Assembly: GCA_033856515.1 (NCBI GenBank)
Contig: JAWVEY010000048.1
Location: 1-64,000, forward strand
Length of the DNA stretch: 64,000 bases
Source of the DNA: JALZKA01 sp033856515
Lineage (GTDB): Bacteria > Actinomycetota > Thermoleophilia > Solirubrobacterales > 70-9
Reading direction: 5' to 3'
The translations under genes were made by a program, and so were the position numbers. Of this stretch, positions 32,757 to 40,872 are shown in pieces. Numbering within the stretch: the stretch's first letter is position 1; each line of letters starts with the position of its first letter. The notes beneath the pieces are model-generated. The model was not told the origin of the DNA, did no database searches, and worked only from the letters and a program-made list of their open reading frames with translations.

Positions 32757-33098
32757 ATGAGACGGATGGCCTCACAGCGCGCTCAGGTGTCGGCCGAGCT
32801 GATCGCGATCGTCCCGCTCCTCCTTGTGAGCGCGGTGGCGCTCGCGCAGGCGCTGGTCGCGGGCTGGGCGCTCCTCAGCGCCGGCGAGGCCGCCCGCTCC
32901 GCCGCGCGGATCGCGCACGTCGGCGGCGATGCGGAGGAAGCGGCTGGCGATGCACTGCCGTCGCTTCTCCAGCCGGCCGAGGTGGATGTCGAGGGCGCCA
33001 AGGTCCGGATCGAGGTCCACGCCCCGGCGCTCCTTCCCGGCGTTCCCGAGATCCCCGTGGCAGCGACCGCCGCGCTGGACCCGGAGGGCGGCGGATGA
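32757..33098 (+). CDS. TadE-like pseudopilin-type protein 1
   Basis: A 113-residue protein with an N-terminal class-IV-like segment: basic start, then QVSAELIAIVPLLLVSAVAL as a single membrane helix with a glutamate at +5 as in Tad pseudopilins, followed by a small beta-rich extracytoplasmic domain (VDVEGAKVRIEVHAPALLPG). It overlaps the next TadE-like gene by 4 bases. No Tad ATPase, secretin or prepilin peptidase gene is in the window. Confidence 0.72.
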   Translation: MRRMASQRAQVSAELIAIVPLLLVSAVALAQALVAGWALLSAGEAARSAARIAHVGGDAEEAAGDALPSLLQPAEVDVEGAKVRIEVHAPALLPGVPEIPVAATAALDPEGGG

Positions 33099-33457
33099 CG
33101 CGGCATGGCGGTGACATGCGGCCGCGAGACGATGGACAGGCTTCGCTCGAGCTCTTGGCGACGGTCCCGGCGATGGTCCTCGGGGCGATGATCGCGCTGC
33201 AGCTCGCGATCACCGGCTACGCGCTTCATCTGGCGGACGGCGCAGCCGAGGCGGGAGCCCTCGCGGCCGCTGCCGGAACCGACCCGGAGGCTGCGGCCGT
33301 CGGAGCGCTACCGGGCTGGGCCGCCGAGCGAGTGGACGTAATGGTGGATGGCGGCCGGATCGAAGTGGCGGTCCGCCCGCCCGCTCCGCTCCCGGAGATC
33401 TCGAACGCGTTGGAAGTGACCGCCCAGGCATGGGCGCGGAGCGCCGATGGAGGCTGA
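33095..33457 (+). CDS. TadE-like pseudopilin-type protein 2
   Basis: A 120-residue protein similar in plan to its upstream neighbour: DDGQASLELLATVPAMVLGA begins the membrane helix with Glu in the pseudopilin position, then a short periplasmic beta domain (VDVMVDGGRIEVAVRPPAPL). An internal ATG at 33116 could also be used. It overlaps the next gene by 11 bases. Together the two small proteins and the downstream fusion look like a TadE/TadE/TadG set. Confidence 0.72.
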   Translation: MTRHGGDMRPRDDGQASLELLATVPAMVLGAMIALQLAITGYALHLADGAAEAGALAAAAGTDPEAAAVGALPGWAAERVDVMVDGGRIEVAVRPPAPLPEISNALEVTAQAWARSADGG

Positions 33458-35336
33458 GACGCCGCTCGTCATCGCCGTCACGGCACTTCCAGGCGCCGAC
33501 GGAGCGGCCGCTACGGCGGCCGCGGTCGGAGTCGCGATTGCGCGCACCGGTGCTAGGGAGCCACTCGGAGTAGTCGTCGTGCACCCCGAGACCGGCTCGC
33601 GGCCGCGGCCGACGCTGGTCTCGTCGGCCGCCGCGCGCGACTTGGAGTCGAGGCTGCGCACGGACCTCCCCGCCGTGGCACGCGGCGCCATTTGCACGGT
33701 CAGCGCCGCCGAGGAGTCGCTGCCGGACGCCATCGACTGCTGCCGAGCCTCCGGGGCGGCCGCGGTCATCGTCCACGGGGAGCCCTCCGTGTGGCGGGAG
33801 CTCATCGACACGGGCGAGATCGGCGCGGCCGTCCTGCGGGCCGACACGAAGGCCTCCCGTGCGCTCGCGGCACTCGCTGCGCGAGAGCTGATCCGCGCCG
33901 GCACACCAACGTGCGTCATGCCGCGTCCTCCGGGGCTGGTGGCGACGCGCCGCGCGCTTGCCGGCATTGAGCCGGGCGGTGAGCTCGGGCGTCGTGCAGG
34001 GCGATTCGCCCGCCGGTTCATGCGCGGGCAGGGAGGCCAGGCAACCCCGATCACGCTCTTCCTCACGTTGGCGGCTATCGCGGCGGGGCTGTTCCTGACG
34101 CTTGCGGGCTCGGCAGCCACCGGCGCGTCTCGCTTTCAGCGCGCTGCCGACCTGGCGGCTGTCTCCGCGGCCCGCTCGCTTCGCGACGACCACCACCGCC
34201 TCTTCCTCCCACCCACGCTTCCGAGCGGCCTTCCGAATCCGTCGCACCTCAGCGACTCCGAGTACCGGCAGCGGGCGACCTCCGCGGCCCTCGAGGCTGC
34301 AACGGCCAACGGCGCTGACGAGAGGACGGCCACCGTGACCTTTCCCGGCGCGACCTATGCGCCGACCCGTGTCCGCGTCGATCTGAGCGCGTCTCCGGCC
34401 ATCGCCGGAGAGAAGACGGGATCCGACGTGCAGGTGAGAGCCACCGCCGAGGCCTACCCGGCCAGCGCCGCTCCCGTCACGGCCGAAGCGTCGGGTGGCG
34501 GCTACTCGGGTCCGCTCGCGATGCGCCAGGGGGAGGGGATGCGCCCGGACGTGGCCGGGGCCTTCGACTCGATGTCAACCGCGGCGTCGGCTGCCGGCCA
34601 TGCCCTCGTGATCAACTCCGCGTTTCGCTCCGACGCCGAGCAGGCCGCGCTCTTCGCAGCCAATCCCGACCCCCGCATGGTCGCCAGGCCGGGCACCTCG
34701 CTTCACCGCTGCGGCACCGAGCTCGACCTCGGCCCGCCGAGCGCGTATGGCTGGCTCGCGGCGAACGCGCAGCGCTTCGGCTTCGTTCAGCGCTATTCGT
34801 GGGAGGCGTGGCACTACGGCTTCGTGCGCGGGCCTGCGCCATGCTCCTCGTCGGGCGATCATCTCGCGCAGGAGAGCGACGGCGCGAGCTCCCAGGTGGG
34901 CCTCCCTTCGTTCGTCCCCACTCGCTTTCGCGAGCCGCTCGCGCGCGCCTCGTCGCGCTGGAACGTGCCGGCCAACGTCCTTGCGGCGCAGCTCCTCGCC
35001 GAGTCGAACTTCAACCCGCTCGCCGTCTCGCCGGCCGGCGCCAGTGGCATCGCGCAGTTCATGCCAGGGACGGCGGCGTCCTACGGCCTTGCCGACCCCT
35101 TCGACCCGGAGGCCGCGATCGACGCCCAGGCCCACCTGATGTCAGACCTCATCCGCCAGTTCGGCGACGTCTCACTAGCCCTAGCGGCCTACAACGCGGG
35201 ACCCGCGCCCGTCGCGGCCTGCTCGTGCGTTCCGTCCTATCCCGAGACCCAGGCATACGTGGCGCGGATTCTGGGCCTCATGGGCGGGGTGGGGGCGAGC
35301 GCGCCGCCGGCTCTCGAGGTGCGTCTGATCGGGTGA
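33447..35336 (+). CDS. TadG-like membrane anchor fused to VanY-type peptidase and SLT transglycosylase
   Basis: A 629-residue composite protein. Residues 1-190 look like a degenerate P-loop/MinD-like fold (AVTALPGADGAAATAAAVGV, no Walker lysine). Residues 197-225 (GGQATPITLFLTLAAIAAGL) form a Tad-type membrane helix. Residues 226-345 are a TadG-like periplasmic part. Residues about 355-460 are an M15 D,D-carboxypeptidase (VanY): SLHRCGTELDL gives H420 and D427, and EAWHYGF gives H456. Residues about 490-600 are a lytic transglycosylase: E519 in LLAESNFNP, GASGIAQFMPGTA, AYNAGP. It would place two peptidoglycan hydrolases outside the membrane. Confidence 0.85.
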   Translation: MEAETPLVIAVTALPGADGAAATAAAVGVAIARTGAREPLGVVVVHPETGSRPRPTLVSSAAARDLESRLRTDLPAVARGAICTVSAAEESLPDAIDCCRASGAAAVIVHGEPSVWRELIDTGEIGAAVLRADTKASRALAALAARELIRAGTPTCVMPRPPGLVATRRALAGIEPGGELGRRAGRFARRFMRGQGGQATPITLFLTLAAIAAGLFLTLAGSAATGASRFQRAADLAAVSAARSLRDDHHRLFLPPTLPSGLPNPSHLSDSEYRQRATSAALEAATANGADERTATVTFPGATYAPTRVRVDLSASPAIAGEKTGSDVQVRATAEAYPASAAPVTAEASGGGYSGPLAMRQGEGMRPDVAGAFDSMSTAASAAGHALVINSAFRSDAEQAALFAANPDPRMVARPGTSLHRCGTELDLGPPSAYGWLAANAQRFGFVQRYSWEAWHYGFVRGPAPCSSSGDHLAQESDGASSQVGLPSFVPTRFREPLARASSRWNVPANVLAAQLLAESNFNPLAVSPAGASGIAQFMPGTAASYGLADPFDPEAAIDAQAHLMSDLIRQFGDVSLALAAYNAGPAPVAACSCVPSYPETQAYVARILGLMGGVGASAPPALEVRLIG

Positions 35337-35352
35337 GCTGCACGGGCCTCAA

Positions 35353-35358
35353 TAGGCT
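35353..35358 (+). promoter_or_regulatory. -10 box for the MaoC-like gene
   Basis: TAGGCT lies 7 bases before ATG 35366 and favours that start over the GTG at 35333 that overlaps the upstream stop. Confidence 0.4.
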
Positions 35359-35365
35359 CCAGCTG

Positions 35366-35836
35366 ATGGACCTCCCGGTCACGATCAGGGGCATAGAGGG
35401 GATGCAGGCGCTCCTCGGCGAGCCGATCGGCCCGACCGACTGGCGCGACGTCACCCAGGCCGACATCAACACCTTCGCCGACCTCTCCGGAGACGACCAG
35501 TGGATCCACGTGGACGTCGAGCGCGCCAAGGCCGAGAGCCCGTTCGGCACCACGATCGCCCACGGCAACCTGACGCTCGCGATGATCGACGGCTTCCGCA
35601 TCCAGCTCATCAAGGTCGAGGGCGTCAAGCTCGGCGTGAACATGGGCTGGAACAAGGTCCGCTTCCCGGCGCCCGTCCCTGCCGGCTCCCGCGTCCGCGC
35701 GACAGCGGAGCTAGTCACCGTCGATGAGCTCGACGGCGGCTGGTATCAGTCGGTCACGAAGTTCACGCTCGAGTGCGAGGGCCAGGAAAAGCCCGTCTGC
35801 GTCGCCGAGTCCGTCGGCCGCGCCCTCGCGGGCTGA
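35366..35836 (+). CDS. MaoC-like enoyl-CoA hydratase/dehydratase
   Basis: A 156-residue hot-dog-fold hydratase. The hydratase-2 motif is visible as DVTQADINTFADLSGDDQWIH with D and H in the active site, followed by AKAESPFGTTIAHGNLTLAM, which is the MaoC signature. It most likely acts on an enoyl-CoA in fatty-acid or related metabolism. It stands alone between the Tad-like operon and a secreted beta-helix protein. Confidence 0.92.
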   Translation: MDLPVTIRGIEGMQALLGEPIGPTDWRDVTQADINTFADLSGDDQWIHVDVERAKAESPFGTTIAHGNLTLAMIDGFRIQLIKVEGVKLGVNMGWNKVRFPAPVPAGSRVRATAELVTVDELDGGWYQSVTKFTLECEGQEKPVCVAESVGRALAG

Positions 35837-35845
35837 GCCGAATAC

Positions 35846-35874
35846 TTGCGCTCAGCCCGCAGCGGGGGTAGGGT
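35846..35874 (+). promoter_or_regulatory. promoter of the beta-helix protein gene
   Basis: TTGCGC (35846-35851), 17-base spacer, TAGGGT (35869-35874), which lies 6 bases before ATG 35881. This is one of the few leaderless promoters here with an acceptable -35 at the ideal spacing. Confidence 0.55.
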
Positions 35875-35880
35875 GGAGCC

Positions 35881-37290
35881 ATGGCGGCTCGGGGGTTGGG
35901 CAGGCTGACGGGAGTGGCGATTCTCATCGTGATCGTCGCGCTGGCCGCGTCGCCCGCGGCAGCCAAGCCGCCCAAGGAGTGCCCGAAGAACACGTCGAAG
36001 GAGTTCTTCGCTAACCCGGTCGTGGATCGAGTCAAGGGGCTCAAGCCGACGGGTGTCTCCAAGCCGGCGGAGTGCACCTTCCCGACCCTTAGCGCAGCTC
36101 TGAAGAAGGCGAACAGGGTGGAGGGCACGGTGATAGCCAAGGGCTACAAGCCCGGAAAGACGGCCGTCTTCGACAAGGAGCCTGCGTTCCCGTTGGTTGT
36201 CGGCAACCGCACAACCCTGACGACCTACGACGACCCCGATCCCAACCGCAGCATCAAGGCGGGCCATTACGCGGTGTCGAACTTCAGTGGCTCACCAACT
36301 CTCGACCTCGGCGAAGGCAGTGTCGTCCACGATTTCACGCTTCTCGACGACAGCAAGAAGTCCGCGGACGCGTCGATCGTCTGCGATCAGAGCGGCGTCG
36401 ACCTGGCCGATCTGAAGCTCGATGGCAAGGGCAAGAAGGGCACAAGGATCGTGACCGGCATCGAAATGGAGAGTGAGTGCTCCGCGAAGGTCACCAACGT
36501 CGAGATTGAGGGTTTCGCTGGCGACGGGATCGTCATCGGCGGCGAGGCGACGCTCGACGCGGTCACGGTGGAGGGCAACGGAGGCAACGGAGTTGTGGTC
36601 GATACCACGAACGCGGTCTCCATCAACAACCCGCACTTCGTGCAGAACGCAAACCACGGGCTGATGGTCGAGGGAACCGGAGCCGCTTCTCTGACCGTCA
36701 CAGGCGACCGGCCCACCCTCAGGAGTCTCGCGGAGATCTCGGGCAACGGCGGCGACGGGGTCCACGTCGGCGACCCAGGCGCTACCGGCGACATCCACGC
36801 CAGCATCTCAGACCAGGACATCTTCGAGAACGCCGCCGCCGGCATCGAGGTCGAGGACCAAGGAGCGCGGACCTACGAGGTCATCCTTCTCGACAACGAC
36901 GTCTTCACCAACTCCGGGAACGGGGCATTGATCGGGCCGTCGCACATCGGGCAGAGCACGGAAGACACGGGCACGCCCGGCACCCCGACCTTCGCCCAGA
37001 ACAAGTTCCACAACAACACCCTCAACCAGGTGGTATTCGACGGTGGCGGCGGTAGTGGCTTCACCTTCGAGATCGACAGCCCCACTCACCAGTGCGACGC
37101 CGGCGCCAACGCCGTCTACTCCTACGTCGCCAAGCAGGTCTTCGGGATCTTCGCTCAGGGCAACGCGAACGTGATCGTCCGCCACACCAGCTTCGAGGGG
37201 GGCGGCACGGGCCTAAATGACTTCTCGTATCAAGCCGGTAGCACGATGAGCGTCACGAACAACTGCACGGCGATCACGATCACGCCCTGA
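35881..37290 (+). CDS. secreted right-handed parallel beta-helix protein
   Basis: A 469-residue exported protein. A signal peptide is present at 1-28 (LTGVAILIVIVALAASPAAA). The mature chain has many short imperfect repeats of the pectate-lyase-like beta-helix type, such as VTVEGNGGNGVVVDTTNAV, AEISGNGGDGVHVGD and DNDVFTNSGNGALIG. Four or more cysteines may form disulfides. No polysaccharide-lyase catalytic motif could be identified, so a binding or structural role is as likely as an enzyme. Confidence 0.78.
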   Translation: MAARGLGRLTGVAILIVIVALAASPAAAKPPKECPKNTSKEFFANPVVDRVKGLKPTGVSKPAECTFPTLSAALKKANRVEGTVIAKGYKPGKTAVFDKEPAFPLVVGNRTTLTTYDDPDPNRSIKAGHYAVSNFSGSPTLDLGEGSVVHDFTLLDDSKKSADASIVCDQSGVDLADLKLDGKGKKGTRIVTGIEMESECSAKVTNVEIEGFAGDGIVIGGEATLDAVTVEGNGGNGVVVDTTNAVSINNPHFVQNANHGLMVEGTGAASLTVTGDRPTLRSLAEISGNGGDGVHVGDPGATGDIHASISDQDIFENAAAGIEVEDQGARTYEVILLDNDVFTNSGNGALIGPSHIGQSTEDTGTPGTPTFAQNKFHNNTLNQVVFDGGGGSGFTFEIDSPTHQCDAGANAVYSYVAKQVFGIFAQGNANVIVRHTSFEGGGTGLNDFSYQAGSTMSVTNNCTAITITP

Positions 37291-37310
37291 CGTCCGGCCG
37301 TACCCAGGGA

Positions 37311-37526
37311 CTACTCGACGGTGAGCGTGCCTTCCATGCCGGCGTCCTGGTGCCCTGAAACCGAGCAGTAGAAGGTGTAGTCGCCTGGCTCGAGCTCGAC
37401 CTCGGTTGACGTGCTGTCCGTGATCGTGTCCGTCCGCCGACGTCGCCATCCGGTCCCTCGATCTCGACGTTGTGCGGGGTGCCCGAGGGGTTGTCCAGCT
37501 CGACCGTGACGGTGCCAGCCTCGGTC
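37311..37526 (-). pseudogene. truncated, frameshifted copy of the cupredoxin gene at 45947-46393
   Basis: A 216-base segment matches 45947-46166 with 6 substitutions, one 3-base deletion (near 37416) and one 1-base deletion (near 37436); this is about 97% identity. It encodes the C-terminal part of the cupredoxin (PHNVEIEG, then after the frameshift YCSVSGHQDAGMEG and the same TAG stop). It lacks the signal peptide, the Ser/Thr linker and any start. The 1-base deletion breaks the frame after GDVGG. The neighbouring stretches 37291-37310 and 37527-37618 show no gene. Confidence 0.88.
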
Positions 37527-37618
37527 ATTCGACCTCGGGATGCGGCGGCAATCCCAAGGCCTATGCCTCACCCAGATCGTGCCCGCTAGTCGCGCAGGCG
37601 CTAGCTCGATCGCACCAG

Positions 37619-39694
37619 CTACTCGAATCCGACCGACCCCGAGGCTTTCGTGGTCCACTCGACGAGACCGCTGGCTGGATCGCTCGCTCTTGGCGCCCAG
37701 CCGCGCGCCCTCAGCGCCGCCCGTACGCTTGGGTAGATGGGGATGAACTGCCCGTCGCCGACGAAGACCTTGTCGCCGCCGTCGCTGTGCAGCACGCCCA
37801 ATAGATCGTCGAGCTGATTCCCAGTGACTAGATGGGCGGGGTCGCCGATCGTTGAGACGTTCCGAACTCCAGCCCGCCGGGCGAGCAGGTGGCCGTTCTC
37901 GTGCATGATCAGGATCGCCTCGCCAGCCTGCGTTCGCGACTCGACGAAGCTCTCTTCGGCCTCGAGGTCGAAAGGTGACGCGAGCTCACTCTCGTCGGAC
38001 AGCCGCGCCGCCTGCTGCCAGGGTGCCGGTGCTTCGCGTAGCGCGGATGCCGCGAGTCCAAAGCCGAGTAATGCGCTCAGGGCCAGCGCCCCGGTGAGCG
38101 TTAGTACGTCGCGGGGGTGAATCCGTTTGCTTGAGATCCAGCTGAAGGAGATCCAACCAAGTAGGGACACTGCGAATGCCCACGCCGGGAACATGGCTAT
38201 CAGGGTCAGAACGTTTGACCGGCCCGCGTAGTAGATGCCTGCGCCGAGCCCGAACAGCCCCACATATGCCAGCAACCCGGTGAGGTCCCGGTCAGGGTGT
38301 CCACCGTGGTGGCGGACAGCCGAGAGGACCAAGGCGGCTCCGAAGGTCACGTAGGGGACCAGGTAGAAGCCGGGAGTCGGCATCGGTTGTAGCCCGTAGC
38401 CCTGTGACGCAAAGAGGCGCGAGTAGAAAGTCATGAGTCCGGGGTCCGGAAGCGATCCGCTGCGAAGCAACGTAATAAGGGTTACGAAAACGGTCGCCAG
38501 CGCCAACCCAAGAGCGGCGCGGCCCACAAGCGTCCCGACCCGCCGGATCCCGGCCTGTTCGCCGCCCATGATTACCGCCGCTGCCGCTGCGAAAACGCAC
38601 GGAACGCCGAACTCTGGGTTGTTGAGCAAAGCCAGGCCGGCGACGAAGAACACGGCCACCACGGAGCGCGGCCAGAGCCCGCGCAAGTGTCGCACGCACA
38701 GCCATGCGACCACGAACGGCAGCAGGTAACGCTCGGGAAGTATCTGCACCAACGATGCGTTCGACACCCTCTCGTCGCCGATCTCGATCGTAGGTCGCAC
38801 CGCGAGGGCAAGCACCGGCAGGAACAGCAGGACACCGACGGCCTCGCTCCGAACGACAATTGCGAGCGATCGCCAAACCGCGAGCAAGGCAATTCCGGAA
38901 AGGACGGCCATCGTGACCGTGAAGACGCCGGGTGCGTAGTCGAAAGCCGAGAGGAACGGGTGGAGCCCCCACGGCAACAGGTTGGAGTACTGACTCGAGA
39001 AGTCAGCGAATGGCGTGAGCCCGTTGCCGAAGGCAGCAAAATCGGCGTGCGTAAAAGGCAGATGAATCAGGGTCGCGTCTATCGCGTCGGCAAGCCCCTC
39101 GTCGCGGTAGACCGCCGGCAGCAGGAACATCGCGGTTGCCCCCAGGGCAATCGCACCGCACCCCATTCGGCCCGCCCGCGAGTGTGGGGCACCGGCGGCA
39201 ACGGCGTCGCGCGCGCGGCCAAAGAGCGAGGTTGGTCCTGCGAGCAAAGCCACGGCCACAAGAGAGCCGGCGAGAACCAACCCGATAGCGAGGTCACGTT
39301 CGCCGAAGGCGGCGGGCGGGAGCCCGAAGACCGCGGGCTCCGACTTCGAGAACCAGCCGACTCCGATGAGAGCGAGAACGAGGAGAGGACCGATGACATC
39401 CGAGACGCGTGAGACCTGGGTCCCGATTCGGTCTTCGAGCCGACCAAACACCAGGAAGGCCGCGGTCGCGACCGGTACGGCAATCGCCAGCGCGAAGCGG
39501 ACGAGCTCGGTGGGTTCGGGCCTGACTAACGCTTCAAGCGCCTCATCCGGCCAGAACGCGATGGGCTCCGGCTGGATCAGCGTTCCGAGCGCTGGCGCGA
39601 GAGCGAGGCCGAGAACGAAAGCCAGCGCCCCAATCGCTAAGGCAAGCGTCCAGACGATGCCGTCCGCGCGCACGCTGGTTGGCGCCGTCTGCAC
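37619..39694 (-). CDS. large multi-pass membrane protein, GT-C-like
   Basis: A 691-residue integral membrane protein with roughly 13-14 hydrophobic helices and a soluble C-terminal part of about 130 residues. The GTG start 39694 has TATGCT 6 bases upstream. No DxD-type GT-C signature was pinned down, but the size, the early luminal loop (RDEGLADAIDATLIHLPFTH, FADFSSQYSNLLPWG) and the glycan neighbourhood suggest a polyprenol-linked-sugar glycosyltransferase or a related polymer-handling protein. The family is not certain. It is the most leftward gene of the glycan island. Confidence 0.7.
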   Translation of the reverse strand: MQTAPTSVRADGIVWTLALAIGALAFVLGLALAPALGTLIQPEPIAFWPDEALEALVRPEPTELVRFALAIAVPVATAAFLVFGRLEDRIGTQVSRVSDVIGPLLVLALIGVGWFSKSEPAVFGLPPAAFGERDLAIGLVLAGSLVAVALLAGPTSLFGRARDAVAAGAPHSRAGRMGCGAIALGATAMFLLPAVYRDEGLADAIDATLIHLPFTHADFAAFGNGLTPFADFSSQYSNLLPWGLHPFLSAFDYAPGVFTVTMAVLSGIALLAVWRSLAIVVRSEAVGVLLFLPVLALAVRPTIEIGDERVSNASLVQILPERYLLPFVVAWLCVRHLRGLWPRSVVAVFFVAGLALLNNPEFGVPCVFAAAAAVIMGGEQAGIRRVGTLVGRAALGLALATVFVTLITLLRSGSLPDPGLMTFYSRLFASQGYGLQPMPTPGFYLVPYVTFGAALVLSAVRHHGGHPDRDLTGLLAYVGLFGLGAGIYYAGRSNVLTLIAMFPAWAFAVSLLGWISFSWISSKRIHPRDVLTLTGALALSALLGFGLAASALREAPAPWQQAARLSDESELASPFDLEAEESFVESRTQAGEAILIMHENGHLLARRAGVRNVSTIGDPAHLVTGNQLDDLLGVLHSDGGDKVFVGDGQFIPIYPSVRAALRARGWAPRASDPASGLVEWTTKASGSVGFE

Positions 39695-39732
39695 GGCCGC
39701 AGCATAACGACGGTTGCGCCCCTGGTCGCCCT

Positions 39733-40872
39733 CTAACCCGGAGGAATTCCAACTTCGTCTGCACCGGTCATCGATGACGATGGATCCGGACTTGTGGCAT
39801 TGATGCGCTCGTGGACGACGTAGAGCGGCCGTTGCTTGACCTCGTCGTAGATGCGCCCCAAGTACTCCCCGATGATCCCGATGGTGATCAGCTGGACGCC
39901 GCCGAGAAACAACACCACGAAGAGGATCGTGCTTACTCCCGGCAGTTCGGTGGCACCAGCGAGGCGGAGAATCACGACGAGGGGCAAGCCGAGCAGGGCG
40001 ATTCCCGAGACGATGAATCCCGCGCCCATGGACAACTGCAGCGGCACGTGCGAGAAGGATGCGATCGCATCAAGGGAGAACCGGACCAAGTTGCGCAGCG
40101 AGTACTTCGTTTCGCCGGCATAGCGAGCGTCGCGGTCATACGGAATCCCGAGTTGCTTGAAGCCAATCCAGGCACTCATGCCGCGCAGGAACCGACGCCG
40201 CTCGGGCATCGCCAACAGGGCATCGAGCGCACGGCGATCGAGCAATCGGAAGTCTCCAGCGTTCTGCGGAACGTCGAACTCGGTTAGCCGTGCCAGGAGA
40301 CGGTAGAACCAGCGTGCGGTTGTGAGCTTGAACCGAGATTCGCCGGCTCTGGCGGCGCGCACCATGTAGACGACGTCGACCCCCGTGCGCCAGTGGGCAA
40401 CCATGTCCGGCAGCAGCTCCGGAGGGTCTTGGAGGTCACCATCCAGCATGGCGACGGCATCTCCGCGTGCGTGCTCAAGCCCTGCCGAGAGTGAGGCCTG
40501 ATGGCCGAAGTTGCGCGACAACAGGATCACCCGCATCCGCGAGTCGGCTTGTGCCATCTCCGCGAGACGCTCTGCGGTTCCGTCCGTGCTGGCGTTGTCC
40601 GTGAAGATCAATTCAAAGGGCATCGTTCCCAGGCTGGCGACGAGCCTGCGGTAGAGCTCGTCGAGCGCTTCAAGCTCGTTGAAGACGGGGACCACGACGC
40701 TGAGCAATGACAACTCGCGGAGCTGCTGTGATTCATCCTGACTCGCTGACGGTTTCACGCGAGGTATTCCAGCAGGAGTCGAGGTGGGGGGCGCGGTTCC
40801 CTCCCTTGGCTGCTTGTAGGCTCCCAACTCGTCGGCCAACTCCTTCGACTGATTTTCGGTGCTGCTAAACAT
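39733..40872 (-). CDS. GT2 family glycosyltransferase, GtrB/DPM1-like
   Basis: A 379-residue membrane-anchored glycosyltransferase. The N-terminal 60 residues are a disordered leader. The GT2 core shows VVVPVFNELEALDELY, DNASTDGTAERL, the DxD region AMLDGDLQDPPELLP, GDFRLLDRRALDAL and RYAGETKYSLRNLV. Two C-terminal helices follow (SMGAGFIVSGIALLGLPLVV and TILFVVLFLGGVQLITIGII). This architecture matches polyprenyl-phosphate glycosyltransferases such as GtrB. ATG 40872 is chosen; its codon overlaps that of the divergent epimerase. Confidence 0.9.
   Translation of the reverse strand: MFSSTENQSKELADELGAYKQPREGTAPPTSTPAGIPRVKPSASQDESQQLRELSLLSVVVPVFNELEALDELYRRLVASLGTMPFELIFTDNASTDGTAERLAEMAQADSRMRVILLSRNFGHQASLSAGLEHARGDAVAMLDGDLQDPPELLPDMVAHWRTGVDVVYMVRAARAGESRFKLTTARWFYRLLARLTEFDVPQNAGDFRLLDRRALDALLAMPERRRFLRGMSAWIGFKQLGIPYDRDARYAGETKYSLRNLVRFSLDAIASFSHVPLQLSMGAGFIVSGIALLGLPLVVILRLAGATELPGVSTILFVVLFLGGVQLITIGIIGEYLGRIYDEVKQRPLYVVHERINATSPDPSSSMTGADEVGIPPG

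Noticed and set aside
37311..37526. A second functional cupredoxin
   Set aside because: No signal peptide or start, and a 1-base deletion breaks the frame in the middle of the domain.
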